Notes: a model not told the origin generated them from the letters alone. A stretch of DNA of 11,813 nt from Limnohabitans sp. (GCA_018883305.1 VEQI01000069.1:1-11813); one strand, 5' to 3'; shown: positions 1 to 8,248, numbered from the stretch's first letter. A program made the numbers and translations.

Positions 1-25
1 GGGCCGCAAGCGTCTGGCGGTCTAA
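1..25 (+). CDS. rpmH: Ribosomal protein L34, C-terminal end (partial)
   Basis: Only the last seven codons lie in the window. Read from base 2 they give GRKRLAV followed by TAA at 23-25. L34 is a very small basic protein of the large ribosomal subunit, and its C-terminus in proteobacteria typically ends in a GRxRL-type stretch. The identification rests on that short tail plus position, because rpmH is the usual neighbour directly upstream of rnpA. The 72 bases between this stop and rnpA show no other gene. Confidence 0.85.
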
Positions 26-97
26 ATCTTTTCACCCATCCCGTTGTTGATGTCGGCACATGCGGCGCAGACCGCGTTGGCGTGATGTTCTGGCGGG

Positions 98-517
98 GTG
101 GATGGACGGACCGTGGACCATTTGCGCCATCGCGCCGATTTTCAAGCGGTGATGGCGGCCGAGGTGGTGTCGCGGACGACCCATTTTGTGTTGCATCGAC
201 GTCTGGCTGATTCCATGCTGTCAGCAAACGCGACATCTTCCGACGCTGCAAGCACCGCTGTCCGATCTGCTTTCTCCCGCGTGGGCGCTGTGCTGCCCAA
301 ACGCCTGGCCCGTCGAGCCGTGACCCGCAATGCCCTCAAGCGACAAATCTACAACGTGATGACAACGTTTGAGAGCCGCTTGCCTGTGGCAGACCATGTG
401 GTGCGCCTCAGAGCACCCTTTGATCGAAGCATTTTCCTGAGTGCCACCTCCTCGCAGCTCAAACAGGCGGCGCGCATGGAGTTGGAGAAACTGGTGTCAC
501 GGGTGGTCGTTTCATGA
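98..517 (+). CDS. rnpA: Ribonuclease P protein component
   Basis: RnpA is the protein subunit of RNase P. It binds the catalytic RNA and helps it remove 5' leaders from pre-tRNAs in the cytoplasm. The 139-residue basic product has the family core PKRLARRAVTRNALKRQIY at about residues 67-85, which contains the conserved RNxxKR signature. The N-terminal HRADFQAV segment (11-18) fits the usual start region. There is no ATG start in frame: a stop at 83-85 limits the choice to GTG 98 or GTG 113, and neither has a strong Shine-Dalgarno. GTG 113 would give MDHLRHRADFQ, closer to the common RnpA N-terminus. The stop TGA (515-517) overlaps the yidD start, pointing to translational coupling. Sure about identity, less so about the start. 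Confidence 0.93.
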   Translation: MDGRTVDHLRHRADFQAVMAAEVVSRTTHFVLHRRLADSMLSANATSSDAASTAVRSAFSRVGAVLPKRLARRAVTRNALKRQIYNVMTTFESRLPVADHVVRLRAPFDRSIFLSATSSQLKQAARMELEKLVSRVVVS

Positions 518-798
518 TGCAGGCGCTGTTGATCGGGGTGGTCAAGGCCTATCGGCTGTTGCTCAGCCCTTGGTTGGGCAGTGCTTGTCGTTTTGAGCCC
601 ACCTGTTCCGTGTATGCTCTGCAAGCCCTGGAACTGCATGGGGCAGCCAAAGGCAGTTACCTCACCTTGCGCCGACTGGGCCGGTGTCACCCCTGGTGTG
701 ACGGTGGCCACGATCCCGTGCCAGGTTCCCTGTTTTCTCACAACACCTCGTCTCCTGAACCTACCCAGGAAGCGCTTTCCCTGAAGAAATCGACATGA
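514..798 (+). CDS. yidD: Membrane protein insertion efficiency factor YidD
   Basis: This small (94 aa) inner-membrane-associated protein is known to help YidC-dependent insertion of membrane proteins. The family signature is intact: SPWLGSACRFEPTCSVYA at about residues 18-34, with paired cysteines C25 and C31, then GRCHPWCDGGHDPVP at about 56-70. An N-terminal amphipathic or hydrophobic helix covers roughly residues 3-17. Two consecutive ATG codons (514 and 517) are possible starts. The first overlaps the rnpA stop by 4 nt as ATGA, the second by 1 nt. The gene ends with an ATGA overlap into yidC. The tail after residue 72 is low-conservation and polar. The rnpA-yidD-yidC setting is the classical one for this family. 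Confidence 0.95.
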   Translation: MMQALLIGVVKAYRLLLSPWLGSACRFEPTCSVYALQALELHGAAKGSYLTLRRLGRCHPWCDGGHDPVPGSLFSHNTSSPEPTQEALSLKKST

Positions 799-2477
799 AC
801 GATATTCGCCGCACCATCCTCTGGGTGGTTTTTGGTTTTTCCATGGTGCTGTTGTGGGACCAATGGCAGATTTATAACGGGCATAAGGCCACCTTTTTCC
901 CCACGCCTGCCGTCAAAACCGAGGCATCACCAGCGTCGGTGCCAAACGCCGCCAATGTCCCTCCCGCAGCCAGTGTGCCCGCAGCCCAAGCCGCGTCGGC
1001 TCAGCAGGCAGTGCCGGGCAATGCGCCGGTGGCAACGGCCGCTGCGCGTGAATTCATCGATGTTGAAACCGATGTGCTCAAGCTGCGCCTGGATAGCGAA
1101 GGCGGCTCCTTGCTGCGTGCCGAGCTGCTCAAACATGTGGATGTGCATCGTGCGGGCCAACCGGTGGTGTTGCTGGATGAAAGCCGTGAGCGCGTTTATC
1201 TAGCGCAGTCGGGTCTGATTCCCAGTGCCGGTGCGCCCGCATTGCCCACCCACAAAACCCCGATGACGCTCACCAGCCCTGAGCGTCGTCTGGCCGATGG
1301 CGCCAAAGAACTCAAGCTGCGTTTCGAATCAGCACCGGTGAATGGCGTGAAGTTGGTGAAGACTTTTATCCTGCGCCGAGGTGCATACGACATCTCGGTG
1401 GAGCACGAGATCATCAACCAAGGGTCGGCGGCGGTTTCTCCGCAGCTGTATGTGCAGTTGGTGCGTGATGGCAATAAACCGGAAGGCGAGTCATCTTTCT
1501 ATTCCACCTTCACCGGACCGGCGGTGTATACCAATGCCAAGAAATACCAGAAGGTGGAGTTCAGCGACATCGAGAAAAACAAGGTCGATATCGAGAAGCA
1601 GGCACAAGAAGGTTATGTGGCCATGGTGCAGCACTACTTTGCCAGCGCCTGGTGGTTGCCCAACAACCTGCAACGCGACATCTTTGCCCGCAAGATTGAC
1701 AACAATCTATATGCCGTGGGAATGATTGCTCCCTTGCCTGCCATTGAACCCGGCAAGAGCCATGTGCTACCTGCCCATCTGTTTGTGGGCCCGCAGGAAG
1801 AACACAACCTCGAAGCCCTCTATCCAGGGCTGGAGCTGGTGAAGGACTATGGCTGGTTGACCATTCTGGCCAAGCCGCTGTTCTGGTTGCTCGACCAACT
1901 TAATCATCAGTTGCACAACTGGGGCTGGTCGATTGTGGCGCTGGTGTTCTTGTTGAAAATTGCTTTCTACTGGCTCAATGCCCAGGCCTATCGCAGCATG
2001 GGCAAGATGAAAGCCATCAACCCGCGCATCATGGAAATGCGTGAACGACTCAAGGACAACCCGCAGCAAATGCAGATGGAGATGATGAAGATCTACCGCG
2101 AGGAAAAGGTCAATCCCATGGGTGGTTGTTTGCCTATCGCGATCCAGATCCCGGTGTTCATTGCGTTGTACTGGGTGCTTTTGTCCACGGTCGAGATGCG
2201 CAACGCGCCCTGGATTGGCTGGGTGCACGATCTGGCCGCACCCGATCCGTTGTTCATTCTGCCGGTGTTGATGACCCTGTCCACCATGCTGCAGACCTGG
2301 CTCAACCCCACCCCGCCGGACCCCATCCAGGCCAAGATGATGTGGATCATGCCGCTGGCGTTCAGTGTGATGTTCTTCTTCTTCCCGGCGGGTCTGGTGC
2401 TGTACTGGCTCACCAACAACATCCTCTCGATTGCCCAGCAGTGGGTCATCAACAAGCAACTGGGCGTGTTGAAGTGA
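795..2477 (+). CDS. yidC: Membrane protein insertase YidC (Oxa1 family)
   Basis: YidC inserts and folds inner-membrane proteins, alone or with the Sec translocon. The 560-aa product has the Gram-negative architecture. A first membrane segment lies at about residues 6-21 and a Pro/Ala-rich linker at about 40-85. A large periplasmic beta domain runs from about 87 to 350. The conserved 60KD_IMP core follows, with membrane segments at about 375-394, 445-465, 484-502 and 515-545. The cytoplasmic C1 hairpin is visible as the charged, Met-rich stretch at about 396-440, followed by NPMGGCLPIAIQIPVF (440-455). The last segment carries FFFFPAGLVLYWLTNN (527-542). The protein ends shortly after the WVINKQ motif without the lysine-rich extension seen in some relatives. 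The ATG overlaps the yidD stop by 4 nt. mnmE begins 4 nt after the stop. Confidence 0.98.
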   Translation: MNDIRRTILWVVFGFSMVLLWDQWQIYNGHKATFFPTPAVKTEASPASVPNAANVPPAASVPAAQAASAQQAVPGNAPVATAAAREFIDVETDVLKLRLDSEGGSLLRAELLKHVDVHRAGQPVVLLDESRERVYLAQSGLIPSAGAPALPTHKTPMTLTSPERRLADGAKELKLRFESAPVNGVKLVKTFILRRGAYDISVEHEIINQGSAAVSPQLYVQLVRDGNKPEGESSFYSTFTGPAVYTNAKKYQKVEFSDIEKNKVDIEKQAQEGYVAMVQHYFASAWWLPNNLQRDIFARKIDNNLYAVGMIAPLPAIEPGKSHVLPAHLFVGPQEEHNLEALYPGLELVKDYGWLTILAKPLFWLLDQLNHQLHNWGWSIVALVFLLKIAFYWLNAQAYRSMGKMKAINPRIMEMRERLKDNPQQMQMEMMKIYREEKVNPMGGCLPIAIQIPVFIALYWVLLSTVEMRNAPWIGWVHDLAAPDPLFILPVLMTLSTMLQTWLNPTPPDPIQAKMMWIMPLAFSVMFFFFPAGLVLYWLTNNILSIAQQWVINKQLGVLK

Positions 2478-2481
2478 GGGC

Positions 2482-3930
2482 ATGATCGACCGCACGGCAC
2501 CCATCATTGCCGTTGCCACCGCTCCAGGGCGGGGCGCGGTGGGGATTGTGCGTGCCAGTGGGTCGGGTCTGGCACCCTGGGTGCGTACGCTGTGTCAACG
2601 GGAACTGACGCCTCGCGAAGCCACCCTGGTGCCCCTGCGTGATGCCAGTGGGCACACGCTGGATCAAGTCATTGCATTGTTTTTCCCGGGGCCTCACAGT
2701 TACACCGGGGAGGATGTGCTGGAGTTGCAGGCGCACGGCGGGCCGGTGGTGCTGCAACTCATTTTGAAGCGCTGCATCGATGTGGCCCAGCAAACGCTCT
2801 CGCCGGCATCTAACGGGATGGACGTGACGGCACCTTCGTTGTTGCCGCACTTGCGCATGGCCCGCCCAGGCGAGTTCACCGAGCGCGCCTATCTGAACCA
2901 GAAGCTGGACCTGGCGCAAGCCGAGGCCGTGGCCGACCTGATCGATGCCAGTACCGAGGCCGCCGCCCGCAGTGCCAGTCGATCGCTGGAAGGTGCGTTC
3001 TCGCGCGAAGTGCATGCCTTGCAAGAAGGGCTGACGCACTTGCGCATGCTGGTGGAGGCCACGTTGGACTTCCCCGAGGAAGACCTTGATTTTTTGAAGC
3101 AGGCGGATGCACGTGGTCAACTCGACAACCTGGCCACTCAACTGCACGACTTGCAGGCACGCAGCCGGCAAGGACGGTTGTTGCGCGAAGGCATCCGCGT
3201 GGTGATTGCTGGACAACCGAATGCTGGCAAGAGCTCGTTGCTCAATGCGTTGGCTGGCGCAGAACTGGCCATCGTCACGCCGCAAGCGGGGACGACGCGT
3301 GATGTCATCGCGCATGTGCTGCAAATCGACGGTGTTCCTCTTCATGTGATCGACACAGCCGGGCTGCGGGCACCCGAGTCACCTGGCGTGGACGAGGTGG
3401 AGCGCATCGGCATCGAGCGTGCCTGGGGACAAATTGCACAGGCCGATGCGGTGTTGTTTCTGCATGACCTGACACGCAAAGCACAGGCGGATTATCAGCA
3501 TGCAGATACGAGTATTGAAACGGATCTTCGCGGCGTGATGAGTGCCCATGTGCCGGTGCTGCATGTGTGGAACAAAGCGGATGTGGCTGGGCCAGACACA
3601 GAGCTTGCCCCTGAACGCGGATTGTGTGTGTCGGCCCGCACGGGCGACGGTTTGCCAGCCTTGCGTGCACGCCTGTTGGAACTGGCGGGCTGGCAATCAT
3701 CACAGGCCGAAGGGGTGTTCATGGCACGTGAACGCCACTTGCAAGCCCTGACGCATGTGCAAGAGCACGTCACGCTCGCGCAGCAGGTGCTTCAGACACC
3801 GGTGCCAGCGCTGGATATCCTGGCGGAAGAGTTGCGCTTGTCTCAGCAAGCCCTGGGCGAGATCACCGGCGAGTTCACGTCGGACGATTTGCTGGGTGTG
3901 ATTTTTTCGCGCTTTTGCATCGGCAAGTAA
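2482..3930 (+). CDS. mnmE: tRNA uridine-5-carboxymethylaminomethyl(34) synthesis GTPase MnmE
   Basis: MnmE works with MnmG to modify U34 of the wobble position in several tRNAs. The 482-aa protein has an N-terminal tetrahydrofolate-binding domain that starts IDRTAPIIAVATAPGRGAVGIVR, a helical domain, and an inserted G domain. GTPase motifs are G1 GQPNAGKSS (244-252), G2 GTTRD (270-274), G3 DTAG (291-294), G4 NKAD (364-367) and G5 SARTG (384-388). The C-terminus is FCIGK, containing the conserved cysteine of the CIGK motif. The family is usually about 450-460 residues. The excess comes mainly from about 18-20 extra residues near 104-123, before MARPGEFTERAYLNQKLDLAQ. The ATG at 2482 follows a GAGGG ribosome-binding stretch. 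It is probably cotranscribed with yidC. Confidence 0.98.
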   Translation: MIDRTAPIIAVATAPGRGAVGIVRASGSGLAPWVRTLCQRELTPREATLVPLRDASGHTLDQVIALFFPGPHSYTGEDVLELQAHGGPVVLQLILKRCIDVAQQTLSPASNGMDVTAPSLLPHLRMARPGEFTERAYLNQKLDLAQAEAVADLIDASTEAAARSASRSLEGAFSREVHALQEGLTHLRMLVEATLDFPEEDLDFLKQADARGQLDNLATQLHDLQARSRQGRLLREGIRVVIAGQPNAGKSSLLNALAGAELAIVTPQAGTTRDVIAHVLQIDGVPLHVIDTAGLRAPESPGVDEVERIGIERAWGQIAQADAVLFLHDLTRKAQADYQHADTSIETDLRGVMSAHVPVLHVWNKADVAGPDTELAPERGLCVSARTGDGLPALRARLLELAGWQSSQAEGVFMARERHLQALTHVQEHVTLAQQVLQTPVPALDILAEELRLSQQALGEITGEFTSDDLLGVIFSRFCIGK

Positions 3931-3948
3931 CGACCAAGGCGTGGCGCT

Positions 3949-5949
3949 TCAGCCTTTGAGCAGTTTCTGGTTCGCCAACTCCAGCGGCGCCGGTCGCCCA
4001 AATAAAACCAGGGTATCGCCACCTTGTAGCGGGCGTTGACCATCCATGACATGGGTGGTAGCGCCGTTCTCCGGACGCCATTGCAGGACCTCCACGCTCA
4101 AGGCATGCAGTGCCAACTCATCCAGTGTGCGCCCTACCGCATAGGCACCCACGGGCAACGAGACGCTGCTCAGGCGTTCCTGATCCAGCTCCTCCACGGT
4201 GTCGTCGTCCCAGCCATGGAAGTAGCCGCGCAGCAATTGATATCGGGCTTCTCGCTGCGCCTGAACCACGCGCAACACACGCCGCATGGGAACTCCCACC
4301 AGCGCCAGGGCATGGCTGGCCAGCATCAGTGTGCCCTCCACCGTTTCGGGCACCACTTCCGCCGCGCCCGCCTGACGCAGAACATCCAGATCGCGTTCGT
4401 CGGGGGTACGCACAATCACGGGCACCTGCGGGGCGTGTTCTCGCACATGGGCAAGCACCTTCAGCGCGGAAGGCGTGTCGTGATAGCTCACCACCACGGC
4501 CGCGGCTCGCGCCAGACCTGCCGCCATCAGGCTGGGCAAACGCGCGGCATCGCCAAAAACCACGCTATGGCCAGCGGCGGCGGCTTGTCGCACCCGGTCC
4601 GGGTCCAGGTCCAGGGCCATGTACGCGAGCTGCTCCTGACCCAGCAAGCGCGCCAAATGCTGGCCACTGCGGCCGTACCCACAAATGATCACGTGAGACT
4701 GACTGCGGATGGCGCGCGTGGCAATTTTGGTCAGCTGAACAGATTGCATCATCCACTCATTGGCCACCAGCTTCATGACCAGCCAGTCGCTGTACTGCAC
4801 GATGAATGGCGTGGCCAGCATGGACAACACCATCGAGGCCAGCACCGGCGTCATCCACTGCGGGGCGATCAAGGATTGTTGCGCGCCCAGGGACAGCAGC
4901 ACAAAGCCGAATTCGCCCGCTTGCGCCAGATACAGACCCGTGCGCAAGGCCACGCCCTGAGACGCGCCCATCACGCGGGCCAGCAAGGTCACCAGCAACG
5001 CCTTGGCCAGCACGGGCAGGAGCGTCAGCAGCAGCACCAGGAACCAGTGCTCCCACACCATGCGCCAATCCAGCTTCATGCCAATGGTGATGAAGAACAA
5101 GCCCAGCAAGACATCGTGGAACGGACGAATATCGGTTTCCACCAAATGCTTGTATTCCGTTTCCGCGATCAGCATGCCCGCCAAAAAGGCGCCCAGGGCC
5201 ATCGACAAGCCGGCGTGCTCAGTCAGCCATGACAGACCCAGGGTGATCAGCAAGAGGTTGAGCATGAACAGCTCATCGCTCTTGCGCCGGGCCACGATGG
5301 TGAGCCAGGCGCGCATCAGTCGAGGTCCGCCCCACAGCAGCACACTCACCAGCACCGCGCCTTTGAACAAGGCCATGCCCAGGGTAATCAGCAAGTCGGC
5401 ATCCGCAGGCGCGGACAGGGCGGGAATGAGCACCAGCAGGGGCACCACGGCCAGATCCTGGAACAGCAAAATGCCCATCACCCGCTGTCCATGTTCGGAG
5501 GACAGTTCCAGACGCTCGGACAACAACTTGGCCACGATGGCGGTGCTGGACATGGCCAACGCCGCCCCTAGGGCGATGGCTCCTTGCCAGGTCAGATCCC
5601 AAGGCTGTCCCAACCATACCAACAAACCACTGATGGCCACATGGCCCACCACGGCGCCTACCACCGTGAGCAGGACCTGCCCCATGCCCAGTCCGAACAC
5701 CAGGTGCTGCATGCTGCGCAGCTTGGGCAGGTTGAACTCCAGGCCGATCACGAACATCAGAAACACCACGCCGAATTCAGCCAGGTAATTCAGGCGTTGG
5801 GCGTCCCCAGCCAAGGCCAAGGCATGCGGGCCCAGCACGATGCCTGCGACCAGATAGCCCAGCATGGCTGGCAGCTTGAGCAGACGAAACACCACCACCG
5901 CCAGCACAGCAGCCAGCAGATACAGCAGGGCAACGTCCAAGGAAGTCAT
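3949..5949 (-). CDS. Kef-type monovalent cation:proton antiporter (CPA2) with TrkA-N domain
   Basis: This inner-membrane antiporter belongs to the CPA2 family, whose Kef members exchange K+ for H+ in electrophile and pH stress. Numbered from the upstream ATG at 5985, residues about 15-400 form a 12-13-helix exchanger domain. It includes LGYLVAGIVLGPHALAL (42-58), GVVFLMFVIGLEF (72-84) and FQDLAVVPLLVLIP (175-188), with the acidic residue typical of the ion site. A Rossmann TrkA-N domain follows: HVIICGYGRSGQHLARLL (431-448) with the GxGxxG loop and an acidic residue at the end of strand two (LDLDPDR). A TrkA-C-like domain lies at about 585-665. Start ATG 5949 is preferred because MTSLDVALLYLLAAVLAVV matches the usual N-terminus; ATG 5985 would add 12 residues, and neither has a good ribosome-binding site. 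No KefF/KefG ancillary gene is adjacent, so glutathione gating cannot be inferred. Confidence 0.92.
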   Translation of the reverse strand: MTSLDVALLYLLAAVLAVVVFRLLKLPAMLGYLVAGIVLGPHALALAGDAQRLNYLAEFGVVFLMFVIGLEFNLPKLRSMQHLVFGLGMGQVLLTVVGAVVGHVAISGLLVWLGQPWDLTWQGAIALGAALAMSSTAIVAKLLSERLELSSEHGQRVMGILLFQDLAVVPLLVLIPALSAPADADLLITLGMALFKGAVLVSVLLWGGPRLMRAWLTIVARRKSDELFMLNLLLITLGLSWLTEHAGLSMALGAFLAGMLIAETEYKHLVETDIRPFHDVLLGLFFITIGMKLDWRMVWEHWFLVLLLTLLPVLAKALLVTLLARVMGASQGVALRTGLYLAQAGEFGFVLLSLGAQQSLIAPQWMTPVLASMVLSMLATPFIVQYSDWLVMKLVANEWMMQSVQLTKIATRAIRSQSHVIICGYGRSGQHLARLLGQEQLAYMALDLDPDRVRQAAAAGHSVVFGDAARLPSLMAAGLARAAAVVVSYHDTPSALKVLAHVREHAPQVPVIVRTPDERDLDVLRQAGAAEVVPETVEGTLMLASHALALVGVPMRRVLRVVQAQREARYQLLRGYFHGWDDDTVEELDQERLSSVSLPVGAYAVGRTLDELALHALSVEVLQWRPENGATTHVMDGQRPLQGGDTLVLFGRPAPLELANQKLLKG

Positions 5950-6004
5950 GTCACCAATCGTAACGGCAAGAGGCGACCTATCCATGCACGCGCCGTGACA
6001 GACA

Positions 6005-6033
6005 TGGTCAGGTGACCTACCCCACCGTAAAAT
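6005..6033 (+). promoter_or_regulatory. Putative sigma-70 promoter of kdsD
   Basis: A -35-like TGGTCA (6005-6010, 4 of 6 to consensus) is separated by 17 bp from a -10-like TAAAAT (6028-6033, 5 of 6). Transcription from it would start at about 6039-6041, on the kdsD ATG itself. A 5-bp inverted repeat, GGTCA-GG-TGACC at 6006-6017, overlaps the -35 and could be an operator or chance. The call rests on spacing and match only. Confidence 0.5.
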
Positions 6034-6039
6034 CAGCCC

Positions 6040-7047
6040 ATGACATCGACTTCCTCATCCGCTACCTCTGCGCAGGAGCGAAGTGCGCGCACCCTGGCTC
6101 TGGGACGAGAGACACTGAGCATCGAGGCGCAGGCGGTTCATCAACTGGTGGATCGCGTGGGATCGTCGTTTGTGAAGGCCGTGCAGGCCATGCTGCAAGT
6201 GCAGGGTCGTGTGGTCGTGATGGGGATGGGCAAAAGCGGCCATGTGGGGCGCAAGACAGCGGCCACCCTGGCTTCTACCGGTACGCCGGCGTTATTCGTG
6301 CATCCCGCGGAGGCCAGCCATGGCGATTTGGGCATGGTCCAACCCAATGACCTGGTGCTGGCCCTGTCCAACAGCGGCGAGAGTGAGGAACTGTCAGCCA
6401 TTCTGCCAGTGCTCAAACGCCTGGGTGTGACTCTGGTGGCCATCACCGGGGGTGCGGACTCCACACTGGCCCAACACGCGGACATGGTGCTCGACAGCAG
6501 CGTCGACAAAGAGGCGTGCCCACTGAACCTGGCCCCCACCGCCAGCACCACGGCACAACTGGCCTGGGGAGACGCCCTGGCCGTGGCCTTGCTGGATGCA
6601 CGTGGCTTTCGTGCAGAAGACTTTGCCCGTTCACACCCTGGAGGTGCGCTAGGCCGACGTCTGCTGACCCATGTGCGCGATGTGATGCGCAAAGATGATC
6701 AAGTCCCTCGTGTGCCGCCGTCAGCCACCTTTGGTCAACTCATGCAGGAAATGACCAGCAAGGGACTGGGCGCTTCGGCGGTGGTGGATGACAAGGGACG
6801 ACCCGTGGGCATCTTCACCGACGGTGATTTGCGCCGGCTGATCGAGACCGGTGCAGACTTGCGTGCGCTCAGTGCCGAACAAGTCATGCGCACGCATCCC
6901 AAGACGGTGCGCGCCGATGCCCTGGCTGCCCAGGCCGTGGAGCTGATGGAGCACCACCGCATCACCAGCGTGCTGGCGGTCGACGAAAACGGTGTATTGT
7001 GCGGAGCACTCAACACCCATGACCTGATGCGAGCCAAGGTGATTTGA
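6040..7047 (+). CDS. kdsD: D-arabinose 5-phosphate isomerase (KdsD/KpsF family)
   Basis: KdsD interconverts D-ribulose 5-phosphate and D-arabinose 5-phosphate, the first committed step toward Kdo for the LPS core. The 335-aa protein has an N-terminal SIS domain (about 55-190) and tandem CBS domains (about 210-270 and 280-335). SIS motifs are GMGKSGHVGRK (62-72), EASHGDLGM (91-99), SNSGESEEL (110-118) and ACPLNLAPTAST (159-170). RSHPGGALGRRLL follows at 197-209. The histidines in EASHGD and RSHPGG are the conserved ones. The ATG at 6040 gives an N-terminus of ordinary length but has no Shine-Dalgarno. A promoter-like pair just upstream would make the mRNA leaderless. The stop TGA overlaps the kdsC ATG by one base, which supports a KdsD-KdsC operon. 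Confidence 0.96.
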   Translation: MTSTSSSATSAQERSARTLALGRETLSIEAQAVHQLVDRVGSSFVKAVQAMLQVQGRVVVMGMGKSGHVGRKTAATLASTGTPALFVHPAEASHGDLGMVQPNDLVLALSNSGESEELSAILPVLKRLGVTLVAITGGADSTLAQHADMVLDSSVDKEACPLNLAPTASTTAQLAWGDALAVALLDARGFRAEDFARSHPGGALGRRLLTHVRDVMRKDDQVPRVPPSATFGQLMQEMTSKGLGASAVVDDKGRPVGIFTDGDLRRLIETGADLRALSAEQVMRTHPKTVRADALAAQAVELMEHHRITSVLAVDENGVLCGALNTHDLMRAKVI

Positions 7048-7592
7048 TGCCCCCTGTGTTGCAACATCCCCCCGAACGCCTGTTGCTGGCGCAAGACATC
7101 CGGGTCCTGTTTCTGGATGTGGACGGGGTGCTCACCGATGGCGGGCTGTTGATGAGTGAGCAAGGGGAAACCACCAAGCGCTTTCATACGCTGGATGGCC
7201 ATGGCATCAAGTTGTTGCAGCGCTGCGGCATCGCCGTGGCGGTGATCACCGGGCGGGACAGTCCGGCCTTGCGCTTGCGCATCCAGCAGCTGGGCATCAC
7301 ACATGTGCACTATGGCACGGAAGACAAACGACCCGCAGCGCAACAAACACTGGATGAATTGGGGCTGGCTTGGTCGCAAGCCGCGGCCATGGGGGACGAT
7401 TGGCCCGATGTGCCGGTGTTGCGTCGCTGTGCCCTGGCGGTGGTGCCGCCCCATGCCCACACGGAGGTACTGGCACTGGCTCACTGGGTGACGCCACGGG
7501 CGGGTGGACATGGCGCCGTGCGTGACGCTTGCGACCTGATCTTGACCGCCAAAGGCCACTATGCGCGCCTGTGGCAGGAACTGCAGGCGTGA
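7047..7592 (+). CDS. kdsC: 3-deoxy-D-manno-octulosonate 8-phosphate phosphatase
   Basis: KdsC hydrolyses Kdo-8-phosphate to Kdo in the cytoplasm. It is a short HAD-superfamily C0-type phosphatase that acts as a tetramer. The 181-aa product shows motif I LFLDVDGVLTDG (21-32; D24 and D26 catalytic), motif II ITGRDS (67-72), a motif III lysine in EDKRP (K94) and motif IV GDDWPDVPVL (116-125). The C-terminal RAGGHGAVRD loop (151-160) is typical. A TTG three bases earlier (7044) is in frame, but ATG 7047 is preferred: it forms a TGATG overlap with the kdsD stop and has AAGG seven bases upstream. The stop at 7590-7592 overlaps the lptC GTG. Both neighbours belong to LPS biogenesis, as expected. Confidence 0.96.
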   Translation: MPPVLQHPPERLLLAQDIRVLFLDVDGVLTDGGLLMSEQGETTKRFHTLDGHGIKLLQRCGIAVAVITGRDSPALRLRIQQLGITHVHYGTEDKRPAAQQTLDELGLAWSQAAAMGDDWPDVPVLRRCALAVVPPHAHTEVLALAHWVTPRAGGHGAVRDACDLILTAKGHYARLWQELQA

Positions 7593-8248
7593 ATGCCCTG
7601 CCTGCGCACACTGGCGCAACCACACGCCAGACCCCCATGCAACGCTTGTGGCAGCAGTGGGATTTGCTCATGCGCTACCTGCCGGTGCTGCTCATGGGGT
7701 TGTTGGCCATGCTCACCTACTGGCTGGTTCGTCATACGCCCGAGCCCGTGCCTGTGCAGGCCGAACCGGCCGTGCGGCACGTGCCCGACTACTTCATGCG
7801 CGGTTTCTCGCTCAAGGTCTACGCGCCGGATGGACGTCTGGAATTCCGTGTGCAAGGGGCGCATGCCGAGCATTTCCCGGACACCGATCTGCTGGAAGTG
7901 ACACAGCCACGTCTGACCAAGGTGGATGCATCAGGACGCGTGACGGATGCCACCGCGCAGCAGGCCATCACCACGCCGCAAGGGCAGCGTGTGGAGCTCA
8001 AAGGCCAGGCGGTGGTGCGTCGCGCGGGTGAAGCCGGGGCACAGGGCTCTCGAGCGCAGGCCTTCGAGTTGCGCAGCGACTACCTGTTCATCGATCTGGA
8101 GCGTGACGTGATGCGAACCGACCGTCCAGTGGAGGTGGTGCGGGGAGGCGATCGCTTCACGGCAGATGCACTGGACTACGATCATCAGCAAGGCATTTCT
8201 CGCATGACCGGACGGGTTCGCGGAATCCTGCAACCGCGGACGCGCTGA
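7589..8248 (+). CDS. lptC: LPS export ABC transporter periplasmic protein LptC
   Basis: LptC is the bitopic inner-membrane component of the LptBFGC LPS extractor that passes LPS to LptA. The product has a single hydrophobic helix at about residues 29-47 (RYLPVLLMGLLAMLTYWLV), then a periplasmic domain of short beta strands. That domain includes DYFMRGFSLKVYAPDGRLEF, a TPQGQRVELKGQAVVRR segment and a FTADALDYDHQQG ending, which is the LptC/LptA fold signature. GTG 7589 is chosen because it forms a GTGA overlap with the kdsC stop and has AGGA nine bases upstream. ATG 7637 (203 aa) lacks a ribosome-binding site. Unlike the common kdsC-lptC-lptA-lptB order, no lptA or lptB follows; the operon ends at a terminator about 40 bases downstream. 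Confidence 0.9.
   Translation: MNALPAHTGATTRQTPMQRLWQQWDLLMRYLPVLLMGLLAMLTYWLVRHTPEPVPVQAEPAVRHVPDYFMRGFSLKVYAPDGRLEFRVQGAHAEHFPDTDLLEVTQPRLTKVDASGRVTDATAQQAITTPQGQRVELKGQAVVRRAGEAGAQGSRAQAFELRSDYLFIDLERDVMRTDRPVEVVRGGDRFTADALDYDHQQGISRMTGRVRGILQPRTR

Noticed and set aside
26..97. Gap between rpmH and rnpA checked for a promoter, small gene or RNA
   Set aside because: No convincing -10/-35 pair, hairpin or ribosome-binding site was visible.
2449..3345. A 298-codon minus-strand open frame
   Set aside because: It is a shadow of mnmE, with Gln/Arg/His-rich composition and no motifs.
3936..3956. Hairpin AAGGC/GCCTT between mnmE and the convergent antiporter gene
   Set aside because: Only a 5-bp stem with an 11-base loop and no T-run on either strand; too weak to call a terminator.
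4036..5232. A 398-codon plus-strand open frame rich in His, Gln and Arg
   Set aside because: It is antisense to the CPA2 antiporter, has composition typical of a shadow frame in GC-rich DNA, and shows no domain or ribosome-binding site.
6735..7625. A 296-codon minus-strand open frame
   Set aside because: It is antisense to the kdsD end and kdsC and has no family signature.
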